A stretch of 64,000 nt of DNA from Agromyces mariniharenae (GCF_008122505.1 NZ_VSSB01000001.1:2402891-2466890), one strand, 5' to 3'; shown: positions 1-9,228, numbered from the stretch's first letter. A program made the numbers and translations. Notes: a model not told the origin generated them from the letters alone.

Positions 1-1
1 C

Positions 2-2119
2 GCCGACGTCGACCAGGTCGTCATGGACGAGTTCCATTACTACGGCGATCCCGACCGCGGGTGGGCGTGGCAGGTGCCGCTCATCACCCTGCCGCGCGTG
101 CAGTTCGTGCTCATGTCGGCGACGCTCGGCGACGTCACGGCCATCGCCGACGACCTCACTCGCCGCACCGGTCGCGACACCGCACGGGTCACGGGCGTCG
201 ACCGCCCGGTGCCGCTCCACTTCTCGTACGCGAAGACGCCCGTGCAGGAGACCGTCGAGGAGCTGCTCGACACCCGGCTCGCGCCCGTCTACATCGTGCA
301 CTTCTCGCAGGCCGCGGCGATGGAGCGCGCGCAGGCGCTGTCCTCGATCCGGGTCGTGTCGCGCGAGCAGCGCGACGAGATCGCCGGGGCGATCGGCGGG
401 TTCCGGTTCACGACCGGGTTCGGCAAGACGCTCTCGCGGCTCGTGCGGGCGGGCATCGGCGTGCACCACGCGGGGATGCTGCCGCGCTACCGGCGGCTCG
501 TCGAGACGCTCGCGCAGCGCGGGCTCCTGCGCGTGATCTGCGGCACCGACACGCTCGGCGTCGGCATCAACGTGCCGATCCGCACGGTCCTCATCACGGC
601 GCTCTCGAAGTACGACGGCCAGCGGATGCGGCAGCTCACCGCCCGCGAGTTCCACCAGATCGCGGGCCGCGCGGGCCGCGCCGGCTACGACACGGCCGGC
701 ACCGTCGTCGTGCTGGCGCCCGACCACGAGATCGAGAACGAGGTCGCGGTGCGCAAGGCCGGCGACGACCCGAGGAAGCTCAAGAAGGTCGTGCGGAAGA
801 AGGCGCCCGCCGGATTCGTGACCTGGGGCGAGGGCTCGTTCGAACGGCTCGTCGCCGCGGAGCCCGAGGCGCTCGTGCCGCAGCTGCAGCTGACGGCGGC
901 GATGCTCATCAACGTGATCGGGCGGGGCGGCGACGTCGTCCGCGGCATCCGCTCGCTCGTCTTCGACAACCACCAGTCACGGGCGCGGCAGTACGAGCTC
1001 GCACGGCGGGCCCTGGAGATCCTGCGGACGCTGAAGGTCGCCGGCGTGGTCGAGATCCTCGAGCCCACCGCGCCCGGGCGCCTCGCCGACCTGCGCCTCA
1101 CGGTGGACCTGCAGCCGAACTTCGCCCTCAACCAGCCGCTGTCGCCGTTCGCGCTCGCCGCGATCGAGCTGCTCGATCCCGAGACGAGCGAGCAGGGCAC
1201 GGGGCACTACGCGCTCGACGTCGTTTCGATCATCGAGTCCACGCTCGACGATCCGCGGCCGATCCTCTCGCAGCAGCAGTACAAGGCGCGCGGCGAGGCC
1301 GTGGCCGCGATGAAGCGCGACGGCATCGAGTACGACGAGCGCATGGCGCTGCTCGAGGAGGTGACCTGGCCGAAGCCGCTCGACGAGCTGCTCGCCGTCA
1401 CGTTCGAGACGTTCGCGTCGAGCCAGCCGTGGGTGCGCGACTTCGAGCTCTCGCCGAAGTCGGTGGTGCGCGACATGTTCGAGCGCAGCATGTCGTTCGG
1501 CGAGTACGTCTCCTTCTACCAGCTGCAGCGGAGCGAGGGGCTCGTGCTGCGGTACCTCTCCGATGCGTTCCGCGCGATCCGCCAGACCGTGCCGAGCGAC
1601 GCGAAGGACGAGGAGCTGCTCGACATCATCGAGTGGCTCGGCGAGCTCGTGCGGCAGGTCGACTCGAGCCTCGTCGACGAGTGGGCCGAGCTCGTCGACC
1701 CGTCGTCGCACCTGCCCGAGGACGAGCAGGCCGTCGTGCCGCCCGCGCCGCCGTCGGTGGTCACCAATCGTCGCGCGTTCACGGTGCTCGTGCGCAACGA
1801 GCTGTTCCGGCGGGTGCAGCTCGCGGCGCTCGAGCGCGACGACGAGCTCGCCGAGCTCGACCCCGACGTCGGATGGCCCGACGCGCTCGACCGCTACTAC
1901 GGCGAGCACGACGAGATCCTCACGGGCGGCCCGGCGCGCTCGCCGCGGCTCGTCACGATCGACGAATCGGATGCCGCGAGCGGCCTGTGGCGCGTCGAGC
2001 AGGTGATCGACGATCCCGCGGGCGACCACGACTGGCGCATCCGCGCCGAGGTCGACCTCGAAGCGTCCGCCGAGGAGGGCGCCGCGGTCGTGCGCGTCAC
2101 CGAGGTCGTGCGGCTCTAG
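2..2119 (+). CDS. Ski2-like DEAD/DEAH-box RNA helicase with C-terminal DUF3516 (5' truncated by window)
   Basis: The reading frame is open from base 2, so the N-terminal part, including the Walker A motif, lies before the window. The visible part begins inside RecA domain 1 with a DEFH version of the DEAD box (VVMDEFHYYGD, about residue 8) and motif III (MSATLGD, about residue 38). RecA domain 2 ends in motif VI (QIAGRAGRAGYDT, about residue 219). The remaining roughly 450 residues match the long C-terminal region called DUF3516 in actinobacterial helicases, which are thought to unwind RNA. The gene ends 8 bp before a REP-like repeat. The superfamily is clear; the physiological substrate is not. 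Confidence 0.88.
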   Translation, partial: ADVDQVVMDEFHYYGDPDRGWAWQVPLITLPRVQFVLMSATLGDVTAIADDLTRRTGRDTARVTGVDRPVPLHFSYAKTPVQETVEELLDTRLAPVYIVHFSQAAAMERAQALSSIRVVSREQRDEIAGAIGGFRFTTGFGKTLSRLVRAGIGVHHAGMLPRYRRLVETLAQRGLLRVICGTDTLGVGINVPIRTVLITALSKYDGQRMRQLTAREFHQIAGRAGRAGYDTAGTVVVLAPDHEIENEVAVRKAGDDPRKLKKVVRKKAPAGFVTWGEGSFERLVAAEPEALVPQLQLTAAMLINVIGRGGDVVRGIRSLVFDNHQSRARQYELARRALEILRTLKVAGVVEILEPTAPGRLADLRLTVDLQPNFALNQPLSPFALAAIELLDPETSEQGTGHYALDVVSIIESTLDDPRPILSQQQYKARGEAVAAMKRDGIEYDERMALLEEVTWPKPLDELLAVTFETFASSQPWVRDFELSPKSVVRDMFERSMSFGEYVSFYQLQRSEGLVLRYLSDAFRAIRQTVPSDAKDEELLDIIEWLGELVRQVDSSLVDEWAELVDPSSHLPEDEQAVVPPAPPSVVTNRRAFTVLVRNELFRRVQLAALERDDELAELDPDVGWPDALDRYYGEHDEILTGGPARSPRLVTIDESDAASGLWRVEQVIDDPAGDHDWRIRAEVDLEASAEEGAAVVRVTEVVRL

Positions 2120-2126
2120 ACCCGCT

Positions 2127-2167
2127 GGTCGAGTAGCGCCCGCCGGAGGCGGACGCGTATCGAGACC
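2127..2167. repeat. REP-like extragenic palindrome, copy 1
   Basis: This 41-bp element starts GGTCGAGTAGCG and ends CGTATCGAGACC, with a CCGCC/GGCGG inner stem. An identical 41-bp copy lies at 15344-15384. Both sit immediately downstream of a gene and in front of the end of a convergent gene, the usual position of repetitive extragenic palindromes. It probably folds in the transcript and may act as a terminator or mRNA stabiliser. Confidence 0.75.
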
Positions 2168-2170
2168 CGA

Positions 2171-3097
2171 CTACGCGACGGCGAGCATGCCCGCCGCCGT
2201 CAGCGCGAGCACGAGCCCGGCCCACTGCACGGGCGCGATGCGCTCCTTGAGCACGAGCGCGGCGAGCAGGATCGTGCCCGCCGGGTACATCGCGCCGAGC
2301 ACCGCCGCCACCGAGAGGTCGCCGGCGCGGATGCCGACGAGGAGCAGTCCGTTCGCCACGACGTCGACGGCGCCGCAGGCGATCGCCAGCTGCACGCCCG
2401 TCGCGGTCGTGCTGCGCGCGGGCGCGACGGCGGCGCCGACCGACGCCGGCCGCGGCATCCGATCGGCATGTGGCATGTCGCTGCGTCGCCGACGGGCGAT
2501 GCCGACGAGCGCCAGCACGCCGAGCACGGAGAACATGATGGCGGCGTTCACGACGCGGTTGACGAGCAGCGGCAGTGCGCCGCTCTCCTCCGAGGTCTGG
2601 TCGATCGTGATGAAGAACGTCCCGATCGCGATGCCCGACCCGATGGCCATGAGGATGCCGCGCAGGCTCGGTCGCACGGCGCCGCGCTCGGGCACGAAGC
2701 CCACGAGCACGACCGCGACGAGCGCCAGCCCGAGCGCCCAGTAGCCGAGCGTCGCGAAGCGCTCGCCGCCGACGATGAGTCCCCACACCATGGGCACGAC
2801 CGCCGAGACCAGCGCCGTGAGCGGGGAGAGGATGCTCATCGGCCCGATCGCGAGGCACGCGTAGAGCAGCGAGATCGCCACCGCGCCGGCGACGCCCGAG
2901 AGCACGCTCCAGAGCAGGTCGTCGTCGGTCCAGGTGCCGCCGAGGAGCGGGAGCGCCGCGAGGAGCAGCACGAATCCGGTCAGCGATGCGACGGCCGTGG
3001 CCAGGATGGAGCTCACCCGCTTTGCGGCGAGTCCGCCGAGGAAGTCGGCCGCGCCGAAGACGAGCGCCCCGGCGAGCGAGAAGACGGCGGTGAGCAT
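2171..3097 (-). CDS. EamA/DMT-family transporter
   Basis: This is a drug/metabolite transporter superfamily protein of about 308 residues. It has some ten hydrophobic segments in two repeated EamA halves, beginning MLTAVFSLAGALVFGAADFLGGLAAK. An upstream start at 3124 would add nine Arg-rich residues; I prefer 3097 because the first helix starts directly after it, as is usual for the family. It is convergent with the helicase, separated by the REP element. The substrate cannot be deduced; members export amino acids or other metabolites. A second, unrelated-by-position EamA gene is at 24644-25588. Confidence 0.88.
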   Translation of the reverse strand: MLTAVFSLAGALVFGAADFLGGLAAKRVSSILATAVASLTGFVLLLAALPLLGGTWTDDDLLWSVLSGVAGAVAISLLYACLAIGPMSILSPLTALVSAVVPMVWGLIVGGERFATLGYWALGLALVAVVLVGFVPERGAVRPSLRGILMAIGSGIAIGTFFITIDQTSEESGALPLLVNRVVNAAIMFSVLGVLALVGIARRRRSDMPHADRMPRPASVGAAVAPARSTTATGVQLAIACGAVDVVANGLLLVGIRAGDLSVAAVLGAMYPAGTILLAALVLKERIAPVQWAGLVLALTAAGMLAVA

Positions 3098-3179
3098 GGT
3101 CGTCCCAGCGTATCGGCGACGCACGCGTGCTCATCCGAGCAGGGTTCGGGGTGCATGGTGCACATCTGCGCGCGATCCG

Positions 3180-3205
3180 TGAACACCGCATGAAAACGGG
3201 CGTAC
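3180..3205 (-). promoter_or_regulatory. PHO-box-like direct repeat (candidate)
   Basis: On the minus strand the sequence carries two TTCA cores exactly 11 nt apart (GTTTTCATGCG then GTGTTCACGGA). PhoP boxes of actinobacteria are 11-nt direct repeats with a conserved TTCA. The pair lies about 28 bp upstream of the -35 element of the secreted nuclease gene, a function expected to respond to phosphate starvation. Only two units are visible and the match outside the cores is modest, so this is a candidate. Confidence 0.4.
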
Positions 3206-3222
3206 GAAGCAACGGAAACCCC

Positions 3223-3251
3223 TTGGCAGGGTCGGAAGCGGTGCTTAGGCT
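3223..3251 (+). promoter_or_regulatory. Sigma-70-type promoter of the nuclease gene
   Basis: TTGGCA (3223-3228) is followed after exactly 17 bp by TAGGCT (3246-3251). Transcription would begin near 3258, giving a leader of about 90 nt with the ribosome-binding site AGAGGAGA at 3337-3344. Confidence 0.65.
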
Positions 3252-3347
3252 ACGGGCAGTGCTCCCTGCGAACCCGACCCGACAACGTCGTCGAGCCTGA
3301 GTCCCCGCAGCGCGCACCAATGAGGCAGTGGGGATCAGAGGAGAGTC

Positions 3348-6300
3348 ATGCCACGTCGCAGCACTGTTCAACGCCTGTCAGCCGTGGCGGTCGCCGCGGC
3401 CGGCGCCGTCGTGGCGGGAGTCCTCGCCGCACCACCGGCATACGCCGTACCGGTAAGCCACACGATCGCTCAGGTCCAAGGCACAGGGGCCGTGACGCCC
3501 CTCGCCGGCCAGACCGTGACGGTCGAGGGTGTCGTGACCGCCGACCACCGCGTCGACGGCAGCTACCGGGGCTTCTACATCCAGACGCCGGGTCCCGATA
3601 CGACGCAGGGCGCATCCGACGGCATCTTCGTCCTCGTCGGCGCCGCGGCCACGCCGTCGTTCGCAATCGGCGACCTCGTGCGCGCGACGGGCGTGGCGCA
3701 GGAGTCCGGCTCCGTCACCCGGGTCAACGCCTCGGGTGCCGGCGCCTCGGTGGAGGTCGTGCAGGCCGGCTTCGGGCCGCTCGCGCCGACCAACCTGGCC
3801 GCGACCGTGCTCGGCTCCGCCCGGGAGGCGTTCGAGGGCATGCTCGTGCGCCCGACCGGGACCTACCGGGTCGTCTCGAGTCACAACCTGCAGAACTTCG
3901 GCGAGCTGTGGACGAGCGCCGGCAGCGCGATGCCGGTCGAGGCATTCGAGCAGCAGGCTCCCACGACGACTGCCGCCAACAACATCACGGCCGCGAACAA
4001 CAACGCCCGCCTGATTCTCGACGACGGATGGGACGTGAACACCGCCGACGCCAGGCACCCCGGCGGCCAGCCCTACTTCACCAAGGAGCTCGTCGTACGC
4101 AACGGTGACGGCGTGACCTTCCCGACCGGTGGGGGCGTCCTGAGCTTCGGGTTCAACAACTGGCGCGTGCAGCCGCCGCTGCCGATCAACGACGCGAGCG
4201 CCGCGAACCTCAAGCCGACGTTCACCGCGGTCAACACGCGCCCGGGCCTGACCGCGCCGGCTGTGGGCGGCGATGTGACCGTCGCGGCGTTCAACGTGCT
4301 GAACTACTTCACGACGCTCACGTCGCAGAACCCCGAGGCGCGCGGCGCGGCCACGCCCGAGGAGTTCGCCATCCAGAAGTCGAAGATCATCGAGGCGATC
4401 AACGGCCTGGACGCCGACGTCGTCGCGCTCCAGGAGATCGAGAACTCGGTGAAGCTCGGTGAGGCGCCCGACGAGGCGCTCGCCGACCTCGTCGCGGGCC
4501 TCAACGCCGACGCAGGCTCGAAGGTGTGGGACTACGTGCGCACGCCTGCCGCGTTGCACGACGCCGCGATCACCGACTTCATCACCAACGCGATCATCTA
4601 CAAGCCCGCGGTCGTGAAGCCGTCGGGCGAGGCGCAGACGATCATCGACGAGGCCGTGTGGGACATCGCCCGCGAGCCGATCGCCCAGACCTTCAAGTAC
4701 GGCAAGTCGTTCCTGACCGTCGTGGCGAACCACTTCAAGTCGAAGAGCGGCACCGACCCGTCGCCGCAGCAGGGCCAGGACGCCTTCAACGACGAGCGTG
4801 TCGAGCAGGCGAACGACCTCCTCGAGTTCGCGAACACGCTGTCCGAGGGCAAGAAGAACGCGGTCTACCTCGTGGGCGACTTCAACGCGTACTCCAAGGA
4901 GGACCCGGTGCAGGTCTTCGCGAAGGCGGGTTGGACCGACCTCGCCTTCGCCAAGGCTCGCGGCCAGTTCACCTACACGTTCGACGGCGAGCTCGGCTCG
5001 CTCGACCACGTGCTCGCGTCGCCCGCGGCGACCGATCGGGTGACCGGGGTCGGCATCTGGCCGATCAACTCGCCCGAGTGGTCGCAGCGCGAGTACTGGG
5101 GAACGGCCGCCGAGGCCGGGACCCCGTACCGCTCGAGCGACCACGACCCGATCGTCGTGGGTGTCGGCTCGCCGAACGCGAGCACCAAGGTGGACATCGA
5201 CCTCGTGACCGTGAACGACTTCCACGGGCGCATCGAGCAGGCGGCGCCGTCGGGCGGCATCGCCGCGCTGTCATCGGCGGTCAAGGAGATCCGTGCGGCG
5301 AACCCGAACACGATCTTCGCTGCGGCCGGTGACATGATCGGCGCGTCGACGTTCACGTCCTTCATCCAGCAGGATGTGCCCACGATCCAGTCGCTGAACG
5401 CGGCCGGGCTCGACGTCAGCTCCGTGGGCAACCACGAGTTCGACCAGGGCTTCGCCGACCTCACCGACCGGGTGATGCCGATGGCGCTCTGGGAGTACCT
5501 CGGCGCCAACATCTACGAGAAGGACACCACGACGCCGGCGCTCCCGGAGTACTGGATCCAGGAGTTCGAGGGCGTGCGCATCGGCTTCGTGGGTGCGGTC
5601 ACCGATGAGCTGCCGTCGCTGGTGAGCCCCGGCGGCATCGCCGAGATCTCGGTGGGCGACCCGACTGAGGCCGCGAACCGCGTCGCGGACCAGCTGAGCG
5701 ATGGCAACGGCGGAAACGGCGAGGCCGACATCGTCGTGCTCCTCGTGCACGAGGGGGCGGCGACGACCGGCAAGGCGTCGGCGCTCGACCCCGCGTCGCG
5801 ATTCGGCGAGATCGTGCTCGGCGTGAACGACAACGTCGATGCCATCGTCTCGGGTCACACGCACCTCGCGTACAACCACGTGATCACCCGTGCGGACTCC
5901 CCGGAGTTCGACCACGCGGACATGCCGGTGATCTCGAGCGGCCAGTACGGCGAGCGGTTCTCGCGCATGGACATCACGTTCGACAAGAAGACCAAGTCCT
6001 TCACCATGAAGAACGAGATCTTCAACCTGATGGACGGCACGACGGCGCTGTACCCCGACGACGCGGCCGTGAAGCCGATCGTCGACGCAGCCGTGGCGAA
6101 GGCCAACGAGCTCGGCAACGTCGTGCTCGGCACCGCGAACGCGGACTTCGGCCGCGCCGTGGCGTCGAACCCGGCGGGTGCCTCGTCGTTCCCCGAGAAC
6201 CGAGGCGGCGAGTCCACGCTCGGCAACCTCGTGGCCGACGTGCAGCTCTGGTCGCTCAACTCCGACCAGCCGCGCGGCGTGCAGATCGCGTTCATGAACC

Positions 6301-7034
6301 CGGGCGGCCTGCGGGCCGACCTGGCATCTGGCGAGGTCACCTACCGCGAGGCGGCCGACGTGCAGCCGTTCGCCAACACGCTCGTGACCATGAAGCTCAC
6401 GGGCGCGAAGATCAAGCAGGTGCTCGAGGAGCAGTGGCAGCCGGCAGGCGCGTCGCGTCCGTTCCTCAAGCTCGGCATCAACAAGGAGTTCACGTACACC
6501 TACAACCCGGGCGCACCGGCCGGCCAGCACATCACCGAGATGTTCCTGAACGGCGTGGCGATCGATCCTGCAGCGACCTACGTGGTCGGCGTGAACTCGT
6601 TCCTCGCGACGGGTGGAGACAACTTCCTCACCCTGAACACGGGCACGGAGAAGGCCGACAGCGGCAAGGTCGACCTCGAGTCGATGGTCGACTACTTCGA
6701 GGCGTTCGACACCATCACGCCGGATCTCGCGCAGCGGGCGGTCGGCGTGGTCGTGCAGGGCGGCCCCACCTTCGCTCCGGGATCTCAGGTGACGGTCAAC
6801 CTCTCGTCGCTCGAGTTCAGCCGCACGGAGACGGCGGCCGGCACGGTCGCGGTCACGTTCGGCGGAGCGACGGTCGGCACCGGCACCGTCGACCGGGCAT
6901 ACACGCCGACGGTCGACGAGATCGGCAAGGCCACGGTGACGTTCACGGTGCCCGCGGGCACCAGCGGACCGACCCGGTTCGGCATCACGACGCCGGTGGG
7001 CACCACCAGCTCGTTCGTGATCAACGTCGGCTGA
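3348..7034 (+). CDS. Secreted ExeM/NucH-type endonuclease fused to 5'-nucleotidase
   Basis: This 1228-residue exoenzyme has a signal peptide (cleavage near AYA-33) and an OB-like domain (about 35-200). An endonuclease/exonuclease/phosphatase domain follows (about 310-605; AFNVLNY, LQEIEN, VGDFNAY, SSDHDPIV). Next comes a metallophosphoesterase domain (about 617-850; NDFHGR, AGDMIG, GNHEFDQG, VSGHTHL) and a 5'-nucleotidase C-terminal domain (NPGGLRAD near 984). It ends in an Ig-like beta domain without an LPXTG signal. Such proteins degrade extracellular nucleic acid to nucleotides and then release phosphate; the fusion puts both steps in one chain. The ATG at 3348 is preceded by a strong GAGGAG site. 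The upstream PHO-box-like element fits a phosphate-scavenging role. Confidence 0.9.
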   Translation: MPRRSTVQRLSAVAVAAAGAVVAGVLAAPPAYAVPVSHTIAQVQGTGAVTPLAGQTVTVEGVVTADHRVDGSYRGFYIQTPGPDTTQGASDGIFVLVGAAATPSFAIGDLVRATGVAQESGSVTRVNASGAGASVEVVQAGFGPLAPTNLAATVLGSAREAFEGMLVRPTGTYRVVSSHNLQNFGELWTSAGSAMPVEAFEQQAPTTTAANNITAANNNARLILDDGWDVNTADARHPGGQPYFTKELVVRNGDGVTFPTGGGVLSFGFNNWRVQPPLPINDASAANLKPTFTAVNTRPGLTAPAVGGDVTVAAFNVLNYFTTLTSQNPEARGAATPEEFAIQKSKIIEAINGLDADVVALQEIENSVKLGEAPDEALADLVAGLNADAGSKVWDYVRTPAALHDAAITDFITNAIIYKPAVVKPSGEAQTIIDEAVWDIAREPIAQTFKYGKSFLTVVANHFKSKSGTDPSPQQGQDAFNDERVEQANDLLEFANTLSEGKKNAVYLVGDFNAYSKEDPVQVFAKAGWTDLAFAKARGQFTYTFDGELGSLDHVLASPAATDRVTGVGIWPINSPEWSQREYWGTAAEAGTPYRSSDHDPIVVGVGSPNASTKVDIDLVTVNDFHGRIEQAAPSGGIAALSSAVKEIRAANPNTIFAAAGDMIGASTFTSFIQQDVPTIQSLNAAGLDVSSVGNHEFDQGFADLTDRVMPMALWEYLGANIYEKDTTTPALPEYWIQEFEGVRIGFVGAVTDELPSLVSPGGIAEISVGDPTEAANRVADQLSDGNGGNGEADIVVLLVHEGAATTGKASALDPASRFGEIVLGVNDNVDAIVSGHTHLAYNHVITRADSPEFDHADMPVISSGQYGERFSRMDITFDKKTKSFTMKNEIFNLMDGTTALYPDDAAVKPIVDAAVAKANELGNVVLGTANADFGRAVASNPAGASSFPENRGGESTLGNLVADVQLWSLNSDQPRGVQIAFMNPGGLRADLASGEVTYREAADVQPFANTLVTMKLTGAKIKQVLEEQWQPAGASRPFLKLGINKEFTYTYNPGAPAGQHITEMFLNGVAIDPAATYVVGVNSFLATGGDNFLTLNTGTEKADSGKVDLESMVDYFEAFDTITPDLAQRAVGVVVQGGPTFAPGSQVTVNLSSLEFSRTETAAGTVAVTFGGATVGTGTVDRAYTPTVDEIGKATVTFTVPAGTSGPTRFGITTPVGTTSSFVINVG

Positions 7035-7053
7035 GCCGACCGGCATGACGGAG

Positions 7054-7090
7054 ACGGCCCCGGGCGCGAGCCCGGGGCCGTTCCCGTTTC
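7054..7090 (+). terminator. Intrinsic terminator after the nuclease gene
   Basis: CGGCCCCGGGC and GCCCGGGGCCG form a perfect 11-bp stem (12 with the A-T pair) around a GCGA loop. It lies 20 bp after the stop codon and is followed by a T-containing tract (TTCCCGTTT). Confidence 0.8.
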
Positions 7091-7120
7091 CTGCTCCCGT
7101 TCGCGATCAGCGGCGCCGGT

Positions 7121-7132
7121 TAGGCTGATCGT
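7121..7132 (+). promoter_or_regulatory. -10 box of a leaderless promoter for the copper operon
   Basis: TAGGCT (7121-7126) is followed by six bases and the GTG start at 7133, the arrangement that gives leaderless mRNA in actinobacteria. Confidence 0.6.
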
Positions 7133-7708
7133 GTGACTTCCCGGGGCGCACGAGTTGCACGCGGAACGGCCGTGGCCGTGTTCGCGACCTTCGTGGCCTC
7201 GCTGGCGCACACCATCGGCGGCGGTGCACCGCCCGGACCCGTCGCCCTCGCGGTCGCGCTCGCGTTCTCGGCGCCGCTCGCCATGGCGCTCTCGGGCGCC
7301 CGAGCGCGGATGCTGCGCACCGCCGTCTCGGCGCTCGTCGCCCAGGGGGTGCTGCACCTCACCTATGCCATCGGCGCGCCGTCGACGCCCTCGATGCGGA
7401 GCGGACACGCGTCCGCGCACCTGAGCGTGCCCGCGGCATCCGTCGACCACGGCGACTCCTGGATGCCGGTGGCGCACCTCGCGGCCGCCGCGCTGACGCT
7501 CGCCGCGCTCGTGGCTGGCGACCGGGTGTTCGACGCGGTACGACGTGCGCTCCGCGTCGCCGTGCGCCGGGTCACGACGATTCCGGTGCCCGTCGTCGCG
7601 CCGGCGTTCTCGCTGCTCGCCGATGCGCCGCGACCGCGCTTCGCCGCGCTGCTCCTCGTCTCGGGACTCGGATCGAGAGGTCCGCCGAACGCCGTCGCCG
7701 CATCCTGA
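7133..7708 (+). CDS. Small integral membrane protein of the copper operon
   Basis: This 191-residue protein has about four hydrophobic segments. A His-containing loop between segments (SGH, SAH, VDHGD and VAH, about residues 85-115) could bind metal. It begins with GTG directly after a -10 box. I do not recognise a named domain. It stands 83 bp before a YcnI gene and a CopC gene on the same strand, so a role in copper handling is inferred from context and the histidines. Confidence 0.7.
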   Translation: MTSRGARVARGTAVAVFATFVASLAHTIGGGAPPGPVALAVALAFSAPLAMALSGARARMLRTAVSALVAQGVLHLTYAIGAPSTPSMRSGHASAHLSVPAASVDHGDSWMPVAHLAAAALTLAALVAGDRVFDAVRRALRVAVRRVTTIPVPVVAPAFSLLADAPRPRFAALLLVSGLGSRGPPNAVAAS

Positions 7709-7791
7709 CGCGGCCGACGCTTCCCACCTCTCCTTCCTTGCGGTCTCCTCGCGCACGCGCGCGCCCGCACCGAACACGAAAGCATCCCATC

Positions 7792-8490
7792 ATGCGCATC
7801 GCACGCCTCTCCGCCGCCGGCCTCGCCGGCGGCGCCGTCCTGGCGCTCGCGGCCGTCCCGCTCGCCGCCAGCGCCCACGTGACCGTGACACCCAGCGGCA
7901 CCGCCGCCGGCAGCTACACCGTGCTGACGTTCGCCTACAGCCACGGCTGCGAAGGTTCGCCGACCACGGCGATCGCCATCGACATCCCCGAGTCGATCGC
8001 GAGCGTCTCGCCGACGCTCAACCCGAACTACACGATCGAGAAGGTCGCCGACGGCGACCGGACCTCGCAGGTCGTCTACACCGCGATCACGCCGGTGCCA
8101 GAAGGCTACCGCGACACCATCGAGCTCTCGCTCCAGCTGCCCGAGGACGCGGCGGGCGAGACGCTCGCCTTCCCCGTGCTGCAGACCTGCGAAGTCGGCG
8201 AGACGAACTGGAACCAGGTCGCCGAGGAGGGCGAGGAGGAGCCCGAGAGCCCGGCGCCCGTCATCGTCGTGACCGAGGCGACGGGCGACGGGCACGGTCA
8301 CGGCGCCGCGACCGACGAGGCTGCCGCCGACGAGCACGGTGACGGCCACGCCGACGGCACCGAGGAGGTCGCGGCCACGTCGGGCGACGCCGACACCGTG
8401 GCCCGCGTGCTCGGCATCGGCGGCCTCGTGGTCGGCGTCGTGGGCATCGTGCTCGCGCTCGCCGCGCGCCGTCCGCGATCGGGAGCATGA
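7792..8490 (+). CDS. YcnI family (DUF1775) copper-binding protein
   Basis: This 232-residue exported protein has a signal peptide ending ASA followed by histidine. Processing would expose an N-terminal His (AHVTVTPSG), the ligand of the mono-histidine copper site known in YcnI of Bacillus. The DUF1775 domain covers about residues 30-155 and keeps an acidic residue (GCEGSPTT) and a Trp (GETNWNQ) that resemble the other ligands. A His/Asp/Glu-rich linker (DGHGHG, DEHGDGHADG) and a C-terminal membrane helix follow, so it is anchored outside the membrane. I chose ATG 7792 because the 18 residues upstream in frame are Arg-rich and not signal-like. It overlaps the next gene by 4 bp. Confidence 0.9.
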   Translation: MRIARLSAAGLAGGAVLALAAVPLAASAHVTVTPSGTAAGSYTVLTFAYSHGCEGSPTTAIAIDIPESIASVSPTLNPNYTIEKVADGDRTSQVVYTAITPVPEGYRDTIELSLQLPEDAAGETLAFPVLQTCEVGETNWNQVAEEGEEEPESPAPVIVVTEATGDGHGHGAATDEAAADEHGDGHADGTEEVAATSGDADTVARVLGIGGLVVGVVGIVLALAARRPRSGA

Positions 8491-9143
8491 TGTCGGCGAC
8501 AGGTGCGGTTCCGCGGTCGGCGGCGAGGCGGCGTCGCGCCACGGCTCGCCTCGGCCGGCTCGCGGCGGTCGTCGCGGCATCCGCCGCCCTCGCCGTGCTG
8601 CCCGCGCTGCCGGCGTCGGCGCACAACTACGTCGTGGCGACGACGCCCGCGAAGGGCGCGGTCGTCACCGCGCAACCCGGCACGGTCTCGCTCGAGACCA
8701 ACGAGGCCCTGCTCGACGTCGAGGGCGGATCGGTGATCCAGGTGCAGGGTCCCGACGGCCGGTACTACGGCGACGGATGCGCCGTGGTCGACGGGCCCGT
8801 GGCCACCACGCAGACCCAGCTGGGCGAACCCGGCGAGTACACCGTGACCTGGCGCGTGGTCTCGACCGACGGGCACCCGATCTCGGGCACGTGGGCGTTC
8901 ACGTGGCAGCCCGTCGACGGCATCGCACTCGCCGACGGATCCGACGAGCCGGGCGCCTGCGGCGACACCTCGGCAGCCGCCGAGCCCGAGGCCAGCGCGC
9001 CGGCGTCCGAGTCCGAGGCGCCCGACGAGACGAGCGACGCGGCATCCGCTGCACCGCTCGACGCGCTGTGGATCGTCGGCGGCGTGCTGCTCGCCGCGGT
9101 CGCCGCGATCGTCACCTGGCTGGTCGTCCGTCGGAGGGCGTGA
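8487..9143 (+). CDS. CopC-domain copper resistance/chaperone protein
   Basis: This 218-residue protein starts in the ATGA overlap with the YcnI gene, so the two are translationally coupled. The signal peptide ends ASA, again leaving His as first mature residue (AHNYVVATTPAKG). The CopC beta-barrel covers about residues 45-150 and contains the second copper site motif DGHPISGTW. An Asp/Glu/Ser-rich linker and a C-terminal helix followed by RRRA anchor it to the membrane. CopC binds Cu(II) in the cell envelope. No CopD importer is present next to it, unless the first gene of the operon takes that role. Confidence 0.9.
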   Translation: MMSATGAVPRSAARRRRATARLGRLAAVVAASAALAVLPALPASAHNYVVATTPAKGAVVTAQPGTVSLETNEALLDVEGGSVIQVQGPDGRYYGDGCAVVDGPVATTQTQLGEPGEYTVTWRVVSTDGHPISGTWAFTWQPVDGIALADGSDEPGACGDTSAAAEPEASAPASESEAPDETSDAASAAPLDALWIVGGVLLAAVAAIVTWLVVRRRA

Positions 9144-9163
9144 CGCGTGACCCGTCCTCCCCA

Positions 9164-9191
9164 GCCCGGCGGTCGGCGACGACCGCCGGGC
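9164..9191 (+). terminator. Hairpin after the copper operon
   Basis: CCCGGCGGTC (9165-9174) and GACCGCCGGG (9181-9190) form a perfect 10-bp stem with a 6-nt loop, 21 bp after the CopC stop. No T-tract follows, which is common for terminators in high-GC actinobacteria. Confidence 0.6.
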
Positions 9192-9228
9192 CGGGGACGG
9201 AACCGGCTCACCCGTCGGGGGTGCTCGT

